Positions 9,989-18,114 of a DNA stretch of 64,000 nucleotides are shown here, one piece after another; the stretch's first letter is position 1, and every line of letters begins with the position of its first letter. Origin of the DNA: Vibrio sp. HA2012. GTDB lineage: Bacteria; Pseudomonadota; Gammaproteobacteria; Enterobacterales; Vibrionaceae. A program made the position numbers and the translations under genes. Location of the stretch: contig NZ_PFXK01000005.1 of NCBI RefSeq assembly GCF_002812955.1, forward strand, positions 1 to 64,000, written 5' to 3'. A model generated the notes under the pieces. That model saw nothing but the letters and a program-made list of their open reading frames with translations. It was not told the origin of the DNA and ran no database searches.

Positions 9989-11293
9989 TTAACGAATCTG
10001 CAAAATAGTTTGCTGAGTCTGGTTATGTACTTCAAGAGAACGGGAGTTCGCCTGGAAGTTACGCTGAGCAGAGATCAGGTCAACCAGTTCCTGAGTCATA
10101 TCGATATTCGATTGTTCCAGAGCACCATTGGAGATCGAACCGAACGAACCTTTATTCGATTCCCCCCAGATTTTATCACCGGAATATTCGGTAGAATCCC
10201 ACTGAGTTCCGCCTTTTTTATCCAGCCCCTGCTCGTTTGCCACCCGGGCAAGAGCAACACGTCCCAGAGTCACGTTCTCGCCGTTGGAATAAGTACCCAG
10301 CACGCTGCCGTTTTCATCAAAATCCAGTTTGGTCAGGAAGCCGGTTGTCGCTCCGTCTTCATCAAACTTGGTCAGCTCAAACGGAGCCGCAAACTGAGTA
10401 GCTGCATCCAGACCGAAACTGAGGATCTGAGTCGGGTCACCGCCGTTCAGATCAATCGGTGGTGTACCTGAGCCTAATGCATCAGACACAATAGGCTGCC
10501 CGTTATTCAGACTGGCCAGTGTACCATCATTGTTAAATTTCAGTGTATGTCCGACCTGACCATTACCGCCGCTCGCATCCCCACCCGTAATATTCAGAGG
10601 TTTTTCCCCTTCTTTATCCGTTACTGTGTAGTACGCCTGCCAGGTATTCGGCTGAGTCATATCCTTCAGATAATAAGTCGTCATCTTGTAGGACTGTCCC
10701 ATCGAGTCATAAATGGTCGATGAGGTAGAACGGTTATAAGTTTCCGCATCAGAAAAATCAAACAGCGCGGGATCATGCAGATCACCATTTGCTGGCAGGT
10801 TAACACCAACGACTATATTGGAGGTCTGCTTTGGTTTACCAAACTCCGCGGGAACATTCAGCGGCGTAGGCTCATAGGAGAGAACATCACCTGTATCCGG
10901 ATTCACCTGATAACCCAGCAGATATTCCTCATTCGAAGTAACCATGTAGTTATCTTTATTCAGGTGAAATGCGCCATTACGGGTCAATTCACTTTGAGCT
11001 GGATTCATACGATCTTTTGATACAGCAAAAAATCCGGTGCCGCCGATACGCAAATCCAGCGGGTTATTAGTATAAACACTTGACCCTTCATGGAACTGCT
11101 GGGCAACTTTGGATGCCTGAACACCACCGCCAGGAGTGGTTTTCGCGTTAGTAAAAATAGAACTGGAATAAACATCACCGAATTCAGCACGAGACTCTTT
11201 AAAGCCAAAGGTGTTGGCGTTCGCAATGTTATTACTGGTCGTGTTTAAGTCTAACTGAGCAGCAGATAAGCCGCTTAAAGATATATATGACAT
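9989..11293 (-). CDS. flgE: Flagellar hook protein FlgE
   Basis: Hook subunit, 434 residues. It opens MSYISLSGLSAAQLDLNTTS with SNNIANANTFGFKESRAEFG, the FlgE/F/G signature. It ends with SNIDMTQELVDLISAQRNFQ and the axial C-terminal helix. The central region (about 90-360) holds the hook D1/D2 domains, with many Gly, Asn and Asp residues. It needs FlgD as its scaffold, encoded immediately upstream. A 270-base gap with two hairpins and a new promoter follows. Confidence 0.96.
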   Translation of the reverse strand: MSYISLSGLSAAQLDLNTTSNNIANANTFGFKESRAEFGDVYSSSIFTNAKTTPGGGVQASKVAQQFHEGSSVYTNNPLDLRIGGTGFFAVSKDRMNPAQSELTRNGAFHLNKDNYMVTSNEEYLLGYQVNPDTGDVLSYEPTPLNVPAEFGKPKQTSNIVVGVNLPANGDLHDPALFDFSDAETYNRSTSSTIYDSMGQSYKMTTYYLKDMTQPNTWQAYYTVTDKEGEKPLNITGGDASGGNGQVGHTLKFNNDGTLASLNNGQPIVSDALGSGTPPIDLNGGDPTQILSFGLDAATQFAAPFELTKFDEDGATTGFLTKLDFDENGSVLGTYSNGENVTLGRVALARVANEQGLDKKGGTQWDSTEYSGDKIWGESNKGSFGSISNGALEQSNIDMTQELVDLISAQRNFQANSRSLEVHNQTQQTILQIR

Positions 11294-11321
11294 TTCAAAA
11301 TCTCCTATCTAGCCAGCGTGG

Positions 11322-12026
11322 TTACGCTTTGCCAACTTCGAGTACTTCAGCAAGTCGAACTGGCGAATCAAAACCAGCCAGATTGAGCAGTACATTACCA
11401 TCACCTTTTCCGAGAAGAACACTATTTACATTTGCATAGGTCGAAACCTCAAACTCCGTATTCTCTCCATTAAGCAAACCTGCCGCTTTCACTTTGTATT
11501 TGCCGGCCGGCAATGGATTACCGTTTTCATCTTTACCGTCCCACTCAATCCGGTTATCACCGGAAGGAGTCGCCCCCATATCCAGAGTACGTACTAACTG
11601 ACCAAGCTCATCTTCCACCCGGACAAACAAGTTATCCACCGACTGAGGAAGCTTAACCATTGCCGCCATGCTTGCGTTGTCTTGCTTAATACCGGCAGCT
11701 CCGGGGACTAAAACATCACGTCCGACAAGCGATGACGCCTGCAAAGCCTGGTTAGAGGTCATCGATGAATTTAAGCTTTCAAACTGACCATTCATCTTGT
11801 TAATACCATCAACGGTTGCAAATGAAGCCATTTGCGCAATCATCTGGTCATTGCTGACCGGCTTAAAAGGATCCTGCTGAGCAAGTTGCTTAGTGAGCAG
11901 CGATAAGAAGTCTTCTTGTTTAAGATCCTGCTTACCAGTGGTTTCACTTGCTTTATTTTGCTCCTGAAGATTTTTAAGCTGATCAACATAGGACAAGCCG
12001 CTTTGACCAACATTGTTGATTGCCAT
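11322..12026 (-). CDS. flgD: Flagellar hook assembly scaffold FlgD
   Basis: Hook cap that guides FlgE polymerisation and is shed when the hook is complete. The 234 residues contain the N-terminal conserved segment (LKQEDFLSLLTKQLAQQDPF). A C-terminal FlgD Ig-like/FLG_D1 region follows (VRVEDELGQLVRTLDMG, IEWDGKDENGNPLPAGKYKV), ending in a Tudor-like strand set. It sits between flgC and flgE, 28 bases upstream of flgE. Confidence 0.95.
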   Translation of the reverse strand: MAINNVGQSGLSYVDQLKNLQEQNKASETTGKQDLKQEDFLSLLTKQLAQQDPFKPVSNDQMIAQMASFATVDGINKMNGQFESLNSSMTSNQALQASSLVGRDVLVPGAAGIKQDNASMAAMVKLPQSVDNLFVRVEDELGQLVRTLDMGATPSGDNRIEWDGKDENGNPLPAGKYKVKAAGLLNGENTEFEVSTYANVNSVLLGKGDGNVLLNLAGFDSPVRLAEVLEVGKA

Positions 12027-12044
12027 TACGCTATCTCCTTATCC

Positions 12045-12461
12045 TTATTGACCCATCTGCAGCGTACGCAGCAGCATTTGTTTACTTGCATCTGCCACCT
12101 GAACATTCGTCTGATACGAACGAGAGGCAGAAATCATGTTTGCCATTTCTTCCATTACATTAACGTTAGGTTTGTATATATACCCTTCATCATTAGCCAA
12201 TGGATGCTCCGGGTTATACTCAGCCTGCAGAGGCTTGTCACTCTCAACAATCCCCAGAACTTTAACTGGTATAGTATGATCCCGATTGTATTTCGCTCTA
12301 CTCAACTCAGCACCAAATACCGCATGGCGGGCTTTGTAAGTTTCTTTAGCTGAACCGCTGACACTATCGGCGTTGGCCAAATTACTAGAGGTCGTATTTA
12401 GACGAACAGATTCGGCACTCATTGCTGAACCAGTCACATTGAATACATTAAATAAGCTCAT
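12045..12461 (-). CDS. flgC: Flagellar proximal rod protein FlgC
   Basis: Rod protein of 138 residues, the normal size. It begins MSLFNVFNVTGSAMSAESVR with the axial motif TTSSNLANADSVSGSAKETY. It ends with PNVNVMEEMANMISASRSYQ and a C-terminal helix. It is four bases after flgB and 18 before flgD, so it is translated within the flgBCDE unit. Confidence 0.96.
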   Translation of the reverse strand: MSLFNVFNVTGSAMSAESVRLNTTSSNLANADSVSGSAKETYKARHAVFGAELSRAKYNRDHTIPVKVLGIVESDKPLQAEYNPEHPLANDEGYIYKPNVNVMEEMANMISASRSYQTNVQVADASKQMLLRTLQMGQ

Positions 12462-12465
12462 CTAA

Positions 12466-12861
12466 TTATTCCCCTTTAATTGCCTTAGTTAAGTTTTTGA
12501 ATTTACTTCCTAAGAAATCCAGAGATGCCTGATGACGAATTTGATTCTGCATAAACAGATTTCGCTCCAGATCCACATCAACCGTATTACCATCACCGGT
12601 ATCCGGCTGAGTCGGCAAACGGTACATCTTTTCCCCGGTCACATTCGTAGTGGCAGCAATATGCCGTTCATTTGTCCGGTTAAGACCAAAGTTTGCCCCC
12701 GACGTTGCCGCCTGAAGTGCTTTGTCAAAGTCCATTCCTTTCGCCTTAAAACCGGGCGTGTTCGCCTGAGCAATATTGCTTGAGATGATCTCTGCATTGC
12801 GCTCACGAACTCCGACCGTATGCTGGTGGATTCCCAGTGCGTTGTTGAAAGAAATGGCCAT
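12466..12861 (-). CDS. flgB: Flagellar proximal rod protein FlgB
   Basis: Most proximal rod subunit, 131 residues. Recognised by MAISFNNALGIHQHTVGVRE, SSNIAQANTPGFKAKGMDFD, and a C-terminal VDLERNLFMQNQIRHQASLD. It is the first gene of the rod/hook operon and has two sigma-54-type promoters upstream. The 346-base gap before cheR carries those promoters and a palindromic hairpin, and no further gene that I can support. Confidence 0.96.
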   Translation of the reverse strand: MAISFNNALGIHQHTVGVRERNAEIISSNIAQANTPGFKAKGMDFDKALQAATSGANFGLNRTNERHIAATTNVTGEKMYRLPTQPDTGDGNTVDVDLERNLFMQNQIRHQASLDFLGSKFKNLTKAIKGE

Positions 12862-12902
12862 ACCGTGCCTCTGCGTTTATAAATGACTTACAGTTAAAAG
12901 TT

Positions 12903-12918
12903 AGCAATCATCATGCCA
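12903..12918 (-). promoter_or_regulatory. Proximal sigma-54 promoter for flgBCDE
   Basis: The minus strand reads TGGCATGATGATTGCT, with GG and GC at exact -24/-12 spacing and TTGCT at -12. Transcription would start about 30 bases before the flgB ATG, a sensible leader length. Confidence 0.8.
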
Positions 12919-12960
12919 GAATGCATGTTTACCCAATGTCTTTTTATTTATTCAGAGATG

Positions 12961-12976
12961 AGCAATTCTCAGGCCA
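12961..12976 (-). promoter_or_regulatory. Distal sigma-54 promoter or RpoN site for flgBCDE
   Basis: A second element, TGGCCTGAGAATTGCT, has the same exact spacing and lies 58 bases further upstream. Its -24 half is TGGCC instead of TGGCA. It may be a second start site or a decoy RpoN-binding site. Confidence 0.6.
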
Positions 12977-13084
12977 GAATCAATGAGGATAAAATGACCC
13001 GGTATTTAACCAATAGTTAAGTGCTGCATGCATTCCTTCGAGGGAAGAAGATGTTTCATAACCATTGAAAATGGCGCAATGTAG

Positions 13085-13106
13085 TTCCCACGCAAAAGCG
13101 TGGGAA
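13085..13106. repeat. REP-like palindromic hairpin downstream of cheR
   Basis: TTCCCACGC and GCGTGGGAA form a perfect nine-base stem with an AAAA loop. It lies about 100 bases past the cheR stop. No T-run follows on the minus strand, so it is not a standard terminator. The core resembles the short GTTCCCACGC...GCGTGGGAAC palindromes dispersed in many gamma-proteobacterial genomes, which I recall rather than have checked. Confidence 0.5.
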
Positions 13107-13207
13107 AGAGGCTGTTAATGATGAAGGGAGAATATGCTGTTCCTTCAGAGTACCGGGCTAATGCCGGTTCTCTGTACCTAAGTAGCTTCTGGATACCTGA
13201 ATACAGA

Positions 13208-14035
13208 CTATTTCAGTTTATAAATGATGCCAGGATTACACCGAACCATTTCAAACTTATCTGTCAGGCCAGTCAGAGACTCTGATGCCCCAAGCAACAG
13301 ATAACCGCCCGGGTTCAACGTATTAGCAATAGAGTTTAATACCTGAGATTTCATCTCTGGCGAAAAGTAGATTAATACGTTGCGGCAAAAAACAATGTCG
13401 AATTTACCCAGTAACGCATAACTTTCCATCAGATTCTGCGGCCGGAAATTGACCATGCGCTTAACATTATCTTTTACCTTCATCTTGCCGCCGCCAGCCT
13501 CTTCAAAGAAAGCTCGCCGACGTTCGGGCGACAATCCTCTACCCAGAGCAAGATTGTCATACACACCAGCACGACACATATCCAGCATACTGGCAGAAAT
13601 ATCGGTTGCCGTAATGGCAATATTAGGAATAAGCCCCGGTCTTTTCTGCTGGGTTTCAAGAATCGTCATCGCGATGGAATACGGTTCCTGTCCTGACGAA
13701 CTGGCGGCCGACCAGATCTTTATCGGCCGTTTTTTCTGTGCCACTTCCGGCAATAATTTTTCAGCCAGAACAGAAAATGGATAGCTATCACGAAACCAGA
13801 GTGTTTCATTGGTTGTCATTGCATCAACAGCTGCAACTCTGAGTTCGCGGTTCCGCCCCGTAACCACATCACGCAGAAGATCAGACAAAGACCCCGTATT
13901 AAACTTAGAAACAAGTGGACTCAGACGGCTCCGAACCAGATACTGCTTGCTGTTCCCCAGAACAATCCCGCATTGCGATTCTAAGAAGCGACTAAAATCT
14001 TTATATTCCTGGTCACTTATTGATATAGCTGTCAT
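13208..14035 (-). CDS. cheR: Chemotaxis protein methyltransferase CheR
   Basis: Methylates glutamates of chemoreceptors using S-adenosylmethionine. The 275 residues hold the N-terminal CheR helical domain and a Rossmann methyltransferase domain (SAASSSGQEPYSIAMTILE, ITATDISASML, FDIVFCRNVLIYFSPEMK). The frame begins at a TTG at 14038, but the ATG at 14035 overlaps the cheV stop as TGATG, which suggests translational coupling and gives the usual CheR length. The cheV-cheR pair beside flgB is the standard Vibrio arrangement. Confidence 0.95.
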   Translation of the reverse strand: MTAISISDQEYKDFSRFLESQCGIVLGNSKQYLVRSRLSPLVSKFNTGSLSDLLRDVVTGRNRELRVAAVDAMTTNETLWFRDSYPFSVLAEKLLPEVAQKKRPIKIWSAASSSGQEPYSIAMTILETQQKRPGLIPNIAITATDISASMLDMCRAGVYDNLALGRGLSPERRRAFFEEAGGGKMKVKDNVKRMVNFRPQNLMESYALLGKFDIVFCRNVLIYFSPEMKSQVLNSIANTLNPGGYLLLGASESLTGLTDKFEMVRCNPGIIYKLK

Positions 14036-14982
14036 CAATTTCTCTTTTTATTTTTACTTACTGCAGCCTTAACCGCTGCGCCCAGCTCATCCGGATTAAA
14101 CTTAGCAATAAATTCATTTGCGCCGACACGCTCAACCATAGCCTGGTTAAAAACACCACTTAAAGAAGTGTGAAGAATGATATGCAAATCTTTCAAATCC
14201 GGATGGCGGCGAATCTCAGCAGTGAGAGTATAACCATCCATCTCAGGCATTTCGATATCGGATATTACCAGAGATATCTGCTCATACACACTACCATTTG
14301 CTGCCATTTCAACAAGTTTATTGTAGGCTTCTTTTCCGTCTTTCACAGCAACCGCTTCAAAACCAATAGATTCAATGGCTCTTTGCACCTGCTTACGTGC
14401 CACTGTCGAGTCATCCGCAATCAGAATACGGCGCACGATAGGCTGTTCTGCTTCCTGCTCTGCTTCGGCGATTTCATCCGCTATGGTTGAACTCATAGCC
14501 TCATTAACAGGACAAATCTCAGCCAGAATTTTCTCAACATCAATAATTTCGACCAGTTCATTATCGATATTAGTCACTGCGGTAAGATAATTACTGCTAC
14601 CGGCACCTTCAGGCGGAGGAAGAATAGATTCCCAGTGCATATTGATAATGCGTTCCACAGACGCCACCAGAAAGCCCTGCACCGTACGGTTAAACTCAGA
14701 AATAACGACAAAACATTTTTCAGGATTCTGCGTCGGACGTCCGCCAATCGCCAGGCTAAGGTCAATAACAGAGATAGTCTGTCCCCGAATATGAGCAACC
14801 CCGACCACCATTGGGTTCAGATTCGGCATTGCTGTAAGTTTGGGACACTGCAGGACTTCTTTGACTTTAAATACGTTGATGCCATACCGCTGACGGCCCA
14901 TCAGACGAAACAGTAATAATTCCAGCCTGTTCTGACCTACTAGCTGTGTGCGCTGATTCACTGTATCCAGAATGCCGCTCAT
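14035..14982 (-). CDS. cheV: Chemotaxis coupling protein CheV
   Basis: Hybrid coupling protein of 315 residues linking receptors and CheA. The N-terminal CheW-like domain (about 20-165) contains VAHIRGQTISVIDLSLAIGG. The C-terminal receiver (about 185-310) has the acidic pair near ILIADDST, the phospho-acceptor Asp in LVISDIEMPEMDGY, and the late Lys in FIAKFNPDELG. Phosphorylation of the receiver is thought to tune adaptation. It is divergent from flgA across about 100 bases. Confidence 0.95.
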   Translation of the reverse strand: MSGILDTVNQRTQLVGQNRLELLLFRLMGRQRYGINVFKVKEVLQCPKLTAMPNLNPMVVGVAHIRGQTISVIDLSLAIGGRPTQNPEKCFVVISEFNRTVQGFLVASVERIINMHWESILPPPEGAGSSNYLTAVTNIDNELVEIIDVEKILAEICPVNEAMSSTIADEIAEAEQEAEQPIVRRILIADDSTVARKQVQRAIESIGFEAVAVKDGKEAYNKLVEMAANGSVYEQISLVISDIEMPEMDGYTLTAEIRRHPDLKDLHIILHTSLSGVFNQAMVERVGANEFIAKFNPDELGAAVKAAVSKNKKRN

Positions 14983-15085
14983 AAACTCAACTCCAATTCA
15001 AACATATGGGTAAAAAATGATAATCTAATAAGCTATTGTAAAGAAAGCACACAAACAGGCTGTCGTCCAATAAGGTATATCCGCT

Positions 15086-15805
15086 ATGTACTCGACCTCT
15101 AATACTAAAGCTTTATATAAATCTCTTAATAAATCTATCGGTTTTTTGATCTTTTTCTTTAGCCTATTCTGCCATGCAGCGACACAAGAACAGCTTGATA
15201 CCATTAAAAAAGCGGCGGAAGCTCACGTAAATAGTACCGTTCAGCTTCCTGTTAATGGCAAACTAGTGGCTGAAGCTGCGGATCTGGATACCCGCATAAG
15301 AGCCACAGATTGTCCTTCTCCGCTCAAAACATCATCCAATACCCACAGCCACACCACCAGTAACATCACTGTTCTGGTAGAATGCCCCGAAGATGACTGG
15401 CGCATTTATGTTCCGGTCAGAACATCTGTCTCCATGCCATTAGTCACAGCGACCCATTCTTTAACCCGCGGGGCTCTGATCATGGCAGAAGATGTTACCC
15501 TGTCGATGATTGAACTGCATGCTTACCGGCGGCAGGGATTTACAGCCACTGATCAAATTGTAGGCGCTAAACTGAAGAAAAACATCCGTACAGGTGATGT
15601 ACTTGAACGTAATGATGTATGTGTCGTGTGCAGAAATGAAAAAGTGATGATCAAAGCAGTCAAAGGTGAACTGGCGATCACAACAAAAGGAACCGCTTTA
15701 AGTGATGGAGCCATCGGCGAACAAGTCAGAGTGAAAAATGACAAATCTAATCGTATAATCGACGGTGTTGTGACCGGAGTTGCTGAAATAACAGTATATT
15801 TTTGA
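15086..15805 (+). CDS. flgA: Flagellar P-ring chaperone FlgA
   Basis: Periplasmic chaperone for FlgI assembly, 239 residues. A hydrophobic segment (IGFLIFFFSLFCHAA, about residues 18-32) acts as a signal peptide. The C-terminal half is the SAF/ChapFlgA domain (LTRGALIMAEDVTLSMIEL, GAKLKKNIRTGDVLERNDV). Four cysteines in the mature part (two in the first half, and the CVVC pair) may form disulphides. It precedes flgM by 120 bases. The start ATG has AAGG nearby. No sigma-54 or sigma-28 element is evident upstream. Confidence 0.93.
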   Translation: MYSTSNTKALYKSLNKSIGFLIFFFSLFCHAATQEQLDTIKKAAEAHVNSTVQLPVNGKLVAEAADLDTRIRATDCPSPLKTSSNTHSHTTSNITVLVECPEDDWRIYVPVRTSVSMPLVTATHSLTRGALIMAEDVTLSMIELHAYRRQGFTATDQIVGAKLKKNIRTGDVLERNDVCVVCRNEKVMIKAVKGELAITTKGTALSDGAIGEQVRVKNDKSNRIIDGVVTGVAEITVYF

Positions 15806-15855
15806 TGGGATATAACGCACACTAGTAATAAGTATAATTTGTGACTAAAAAAGTC

Positions 15856-15882
15856 TAAAGTTCAGACTTTCATGGTCGATAT
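15856..15882 (+). promoter_or_regulatory. Sigma-28 (FliA) promoter for flgMN
   Basis: TAAA, exactly 15 bases, then GTCGATAT. The consensus is TAAA-N15-GCCGATAA. Transcription would begin about 10 bases after the -10 element, roughly 35 bases before flgM. FliA driving its own antagonist FlgM is the known feedback loop. Confidence 0.8.
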
Positions 15883-15925
15883 CCTGTATACACCATTCTA
15901 ACCAGACAAGCAAAAGGCTTTTATT

Positions 15926-16237
15926 ATGGCAGGCATAGATAACATTCGTGCGGGTCAGACTATGACAACAGGTCGTAGCCAGACACGTACAGAGTCGAAG
16001 GCTTCGGAGCGTTCTGACTCTGCACCAGAAGCAAAAGGCAGCCGGGATTCCGTATCATTAAGCCAGCAGGGTAAAGCTATGGGTCAGCTTCATCAGACAA
16101 TGGCATCACAGCCAAGCTTTGACAGCGCAAAAGTCGCAGCAATAAAAGAGGCCATTGCTAATGGTTCTTACCGGGTCGATGCCGAAAGACTTGCTGATAA
16201 TATGATAAGATTTGAAAATGAGCTGGGCGGGCTGTAA
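15926..16237 (+). CDS. flgM: Anti-sigma-28 factor FlgM
   Basis: Binds FliA until the hook-basal body is complete and then leaves the cell through the flagellar export channel. The 103 residues have the disordered N-terminal half, rich in Ser, Thr, Gln and charged residues, and the conserved C-terminal helices (SAKVAAIKEAIANGSYRVDA, ERLADNMIRFENELG). It is preceded by a sigma-28 promoter and followed by flgN. Confidence 0.95.
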   Translation: MAGIDNIRAGQTMTTGRSQTRTESKASERSDSAPEAKGSRDSVSLSQQGKAMGQLHQTMASQPSFDSAKVAAIKEAIANGSYRVDAERLADNMIRFENELGGL

Positions 16238-16255
16238 CCCCAGCCGGTCTTAATA

Positions 16256-16287
16256 ATGATCCGACTAAGCGATGATCCGACTAAGCT
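16256..16287 (+). repeat. Perfect 15-of-16 base tandem duplication abutting flgN
   Basis: ATGATCCGACTAAGCG is followed directly by ATGATCCGACTAAGCT and then the flgN ATG. The two units differ only in the last base. They replace the place where a Shine-Dalgarno sequence would be expected; none is evident for flgN. Confidence 0.85.
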
Positions 16288-16713
16288 ATGGCAAAACTTG
16301 CAGATCTTATTGACTTTCAGGTAAAAAACGCCCGTTCACTTTCTGAATTACTGGAAAAAGAGAAAGTGGCGATAGTGAAGCGCGTCTCCAAAGAAATAGA
16401 GCAGTTGGCAAAAGACAAGCTGACTTTGCTTGAACAGCTTCAGCAAACCGACCAACGCATTGCAGCCCATCCGGATATCAGCCTGCTTACTGAGGATGAA
16501 TTGCTGAAAGAAAAAGTTTCCCTTATCCGTTCTATTATGCATGACTGCCGACAGGTTAATGAAATCAATGGTGAAGCTCTGCAACGGGCAAAACTCAGCT
16601 TTAATAAACTGAATAATATGATGCAAGCCAGCCGGGGAAAAATGGGAATGACTTATGATGCTGGTGGTAAAACTAAAAATATCACCACTCTGGGTACGAA
16701 TATCAAAGCATAA
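16288..16713 (+). CDS. flgN: Flagellar export chaperone FlgN
   Basis: Cytoplasmic chaperone for FlgK and FlgL, 141 residues, all-helical and rich in Lys, Glu and Leu, as in the FlgN family (DFQVKNARSLSELLEKEKVA, EKVSLIRSIMHDCRQVNEIN, QRAKLSFNKLNNMMQASRGK). Identification depends on position after flgM and on the helical pattern, since FlgN proteins diverge strongly. No clear ribosome-binding site is seen; a short tandem duplication sits in its place. Confidence 0.9.
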   Translation: MAKLADLIDFQVKNARSLSELLEKEKVAIVKRVSKEIEQLAKDKLTLLEQLQQTDQRIAAHPDISLLTEDELLKEKVSLIRSIMHDCRQVNEINGEALQRAKLSFNKLNNMMQASRGKMGMTYDAGGKTKNITTLGTNIKA

Positions 16714-16746
16714 ACATCCAATTGCATCAGGATTCATTCAGTTCAT

Positions 16747-16793
16747 ACATATACAAAAACAGCAGGCTGATAACCTGCTGTTTTTGTATATGT
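16747..16793. terminator. Bidirectional terminator between flgN and flgP
   Basis: ACATATACAAAAACAGCAGG and its perfect complement form a 20-base stem around a seven-base loop. The stem itself carries A-rich and T-rich flanks on both strands, so it can end transcription of flgMN and flgOP, which converge here. Confidence 0.9.
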
Positions 16794-16819
16794 AAAGAAG
16801 AAATGATTTATTAAGTTCT

Positions 16820-17254
16820 CTAAAACAGAGTCTGCTGCCTTTTCTTCGGAACCTGCTGAACTTCCCCGTAGTCTCTCAGCCGATCCATTTTATCAATATC
16901 CAGTTGCAGCTCAGTTACATAACTGTCCCCTACCGGGTAACTACGGATAACCTCTGCCCCTCGGATCACGCCATCAACCGCGCCGGAGGTACGCTCTTCG
17001 CCCAGACGCTGATCTTTCAGATCCGCTCTGCCACTGACTCTCATTCCGTAAATCTGTTCAGCCATCTCACGATAAGCATCTATTTTTGAAGCCCGCATTG
17101 CTCGTACACGTTTTTCTTCATCAGTACGGCCTTTCTGCTCACTGATACTCGCATAGCCTACGGCAACCAGAACATTATCATCGCGCATAGCCTGCAATGG
17201 CTGACAACCAGAAACAACGATCACCATAGCAATTATGGCCAGAAACTTTTTCAT
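16820..17254 (-). CDS. flgP: Flagellar outer-membrane lipoprotein FlgP
   Basis: H-ring-associated outer-membrane lipoprotein of the LPP20 family, needed for normal motility in Vibrio. The signal MKKFLAIIAMVIVVSGCQPL has lipobox VSGC. Two ATG codons stand side by side; AGGAG is six bases before the second (17254) and only three before the first, so the second is chosen, giving 144 residues. The mature part (YREMAEQIYGMRVSGRADLK) is typical of the family. It follows flgO by 18 bases. Confidence 0.92.
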   Translation of the reverse strand: MKKFLAIIAMVIVVSGCQPLQAMRDDNVLVAVGYASISEQKGRTDEEKRVRAMRASKIDAYREMAEQIYGMRVSGRADLKDQRLGEERTSGAVDGVIRGAEVIRSYPVGDSYVTELQLDIDKMDRLRDYGEVQQVPKKRQQTLF

Positions 17255-17272
17255 CATATTCTCCTGAACTGA

Positions 17273-17908
17273 CTACGGACGTAAAACAATCGTATTAGAT
17301 GATGTACGTGTCGGATCCGAACGGATAATCAGTCCATCCTGAGTCCGGATTGCATTCATCGTGTCCAGATCGCGGCCAATTCGATCCGCCGGCAGGAATG
17401 CCTGTGCCGTTGCCACCACGATCCGGCTGCGCATTGCCACAACCCGGGCATTAACCAGTACACCACCTTCCTGACGCAGCATGGTGCCTGTCAGCACATA
17501 CTGAACTTCCTGCTCTTGAGCCAGCTCTTTCCAGTCACGACTGAGAGCAAAATCTCCCTGAGAAGTCACCCGGATAGAGCCTGTAGTTTTAAAATCAACA
17601 ACTTTAAAACCTCGGCGCTGAAGCTGATGAATAAAACCTTCAGAAACCGAATTTCCCAACCAGTTTGTTGTATCCATATATTGCAAATCAACAAATGACG
17701 TAACCGCAATCGGAGTACGGGCGGAAATACTGGTATTAGACGCCACCAGTTCATCCGTCATACTTTCAACGAAAAAATCCATTGTGTGGCGCGGATTGTC
17801 CATCAGCAGAAAGCGGCTCCCCGGATAGGGTTCCTTACCATTGTAAATGGGCGAATACGAGCAGGATGCCATCAGCACCGTCATTGCTACAATAAACCAT
17901 TTCTTCAT
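17273..17908 (-). CDS. flgO: Flagellar outer-membrane lipoprotein FlgO
   Basis: Outer-membrane lipoprotein of the H-ring, 211 residues. MKKWFIVAMTVLMASCSYSP has lipobox MASC, with Cys16 as lipid acceptor. The FlgO domain follows (AVTSFVDLQYMDTTNWLGNS, QRRGFKVVDFKTTGSIRVTS, YVLTGTMLRQEGGVLVNARV). It forms a two-gene unit with flgP and is divergent from flgT. A weak -24/-12-like match (GGGTATAATTTTTGCT, near 18098-18083 on the minus strand) is the only promoter candidate I see. Confidence 0.93.
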   Translation of the reverse strand: MKKWFIVAMTVLMASCSYSPIYNGKEPYPGSRFLLMDNPRHTMDFFVESMTDELVASNTSISARTPIAVTSFVDLQYMDTTNWLGNSVSEGFIHQLQRRGFKVVDFKTTGSIRVTSQGDFALSRDWKELAQEQEVQYVLTGTMLRQEGGVLVNARVVAMRSRIVVATAQAFLPADRIGRDLDTMNAIRTQDGLIIRSDPTRTSSNTIVLRP

Positions 17909-18010
17909 TATCTTCTTCTCCGGATATACTTGTCAGGTGTTGCCATGACACCTTTGTTATCTGGCTGATTGTTCCGATATCACCTTTATTTCATTAAGAT
18001 AACAGCTAAC

Positions 18011-18026
18011 TGGAACAATCCTTGCT
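18011..18026 (+). promoter_or_regulatory. Sigma-54 promoter for flgT
   Basis: TGGAACAATCCTTGCT has the GG and GC at exact -24/-12 spacing. It predicts a leader of about 75 bases to the flgT start. It lies between the divergent flgO and flgT genes. Confidence 0.75.
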
Positions 18027-18114
18027 TTTCTGTCTTTGCCCAGAACAAAAAACCAACACCTAAAACCGTTACTTTGAACATAAGCAAAAATTATACCCAC
18101 TTGGGAATGGACTG

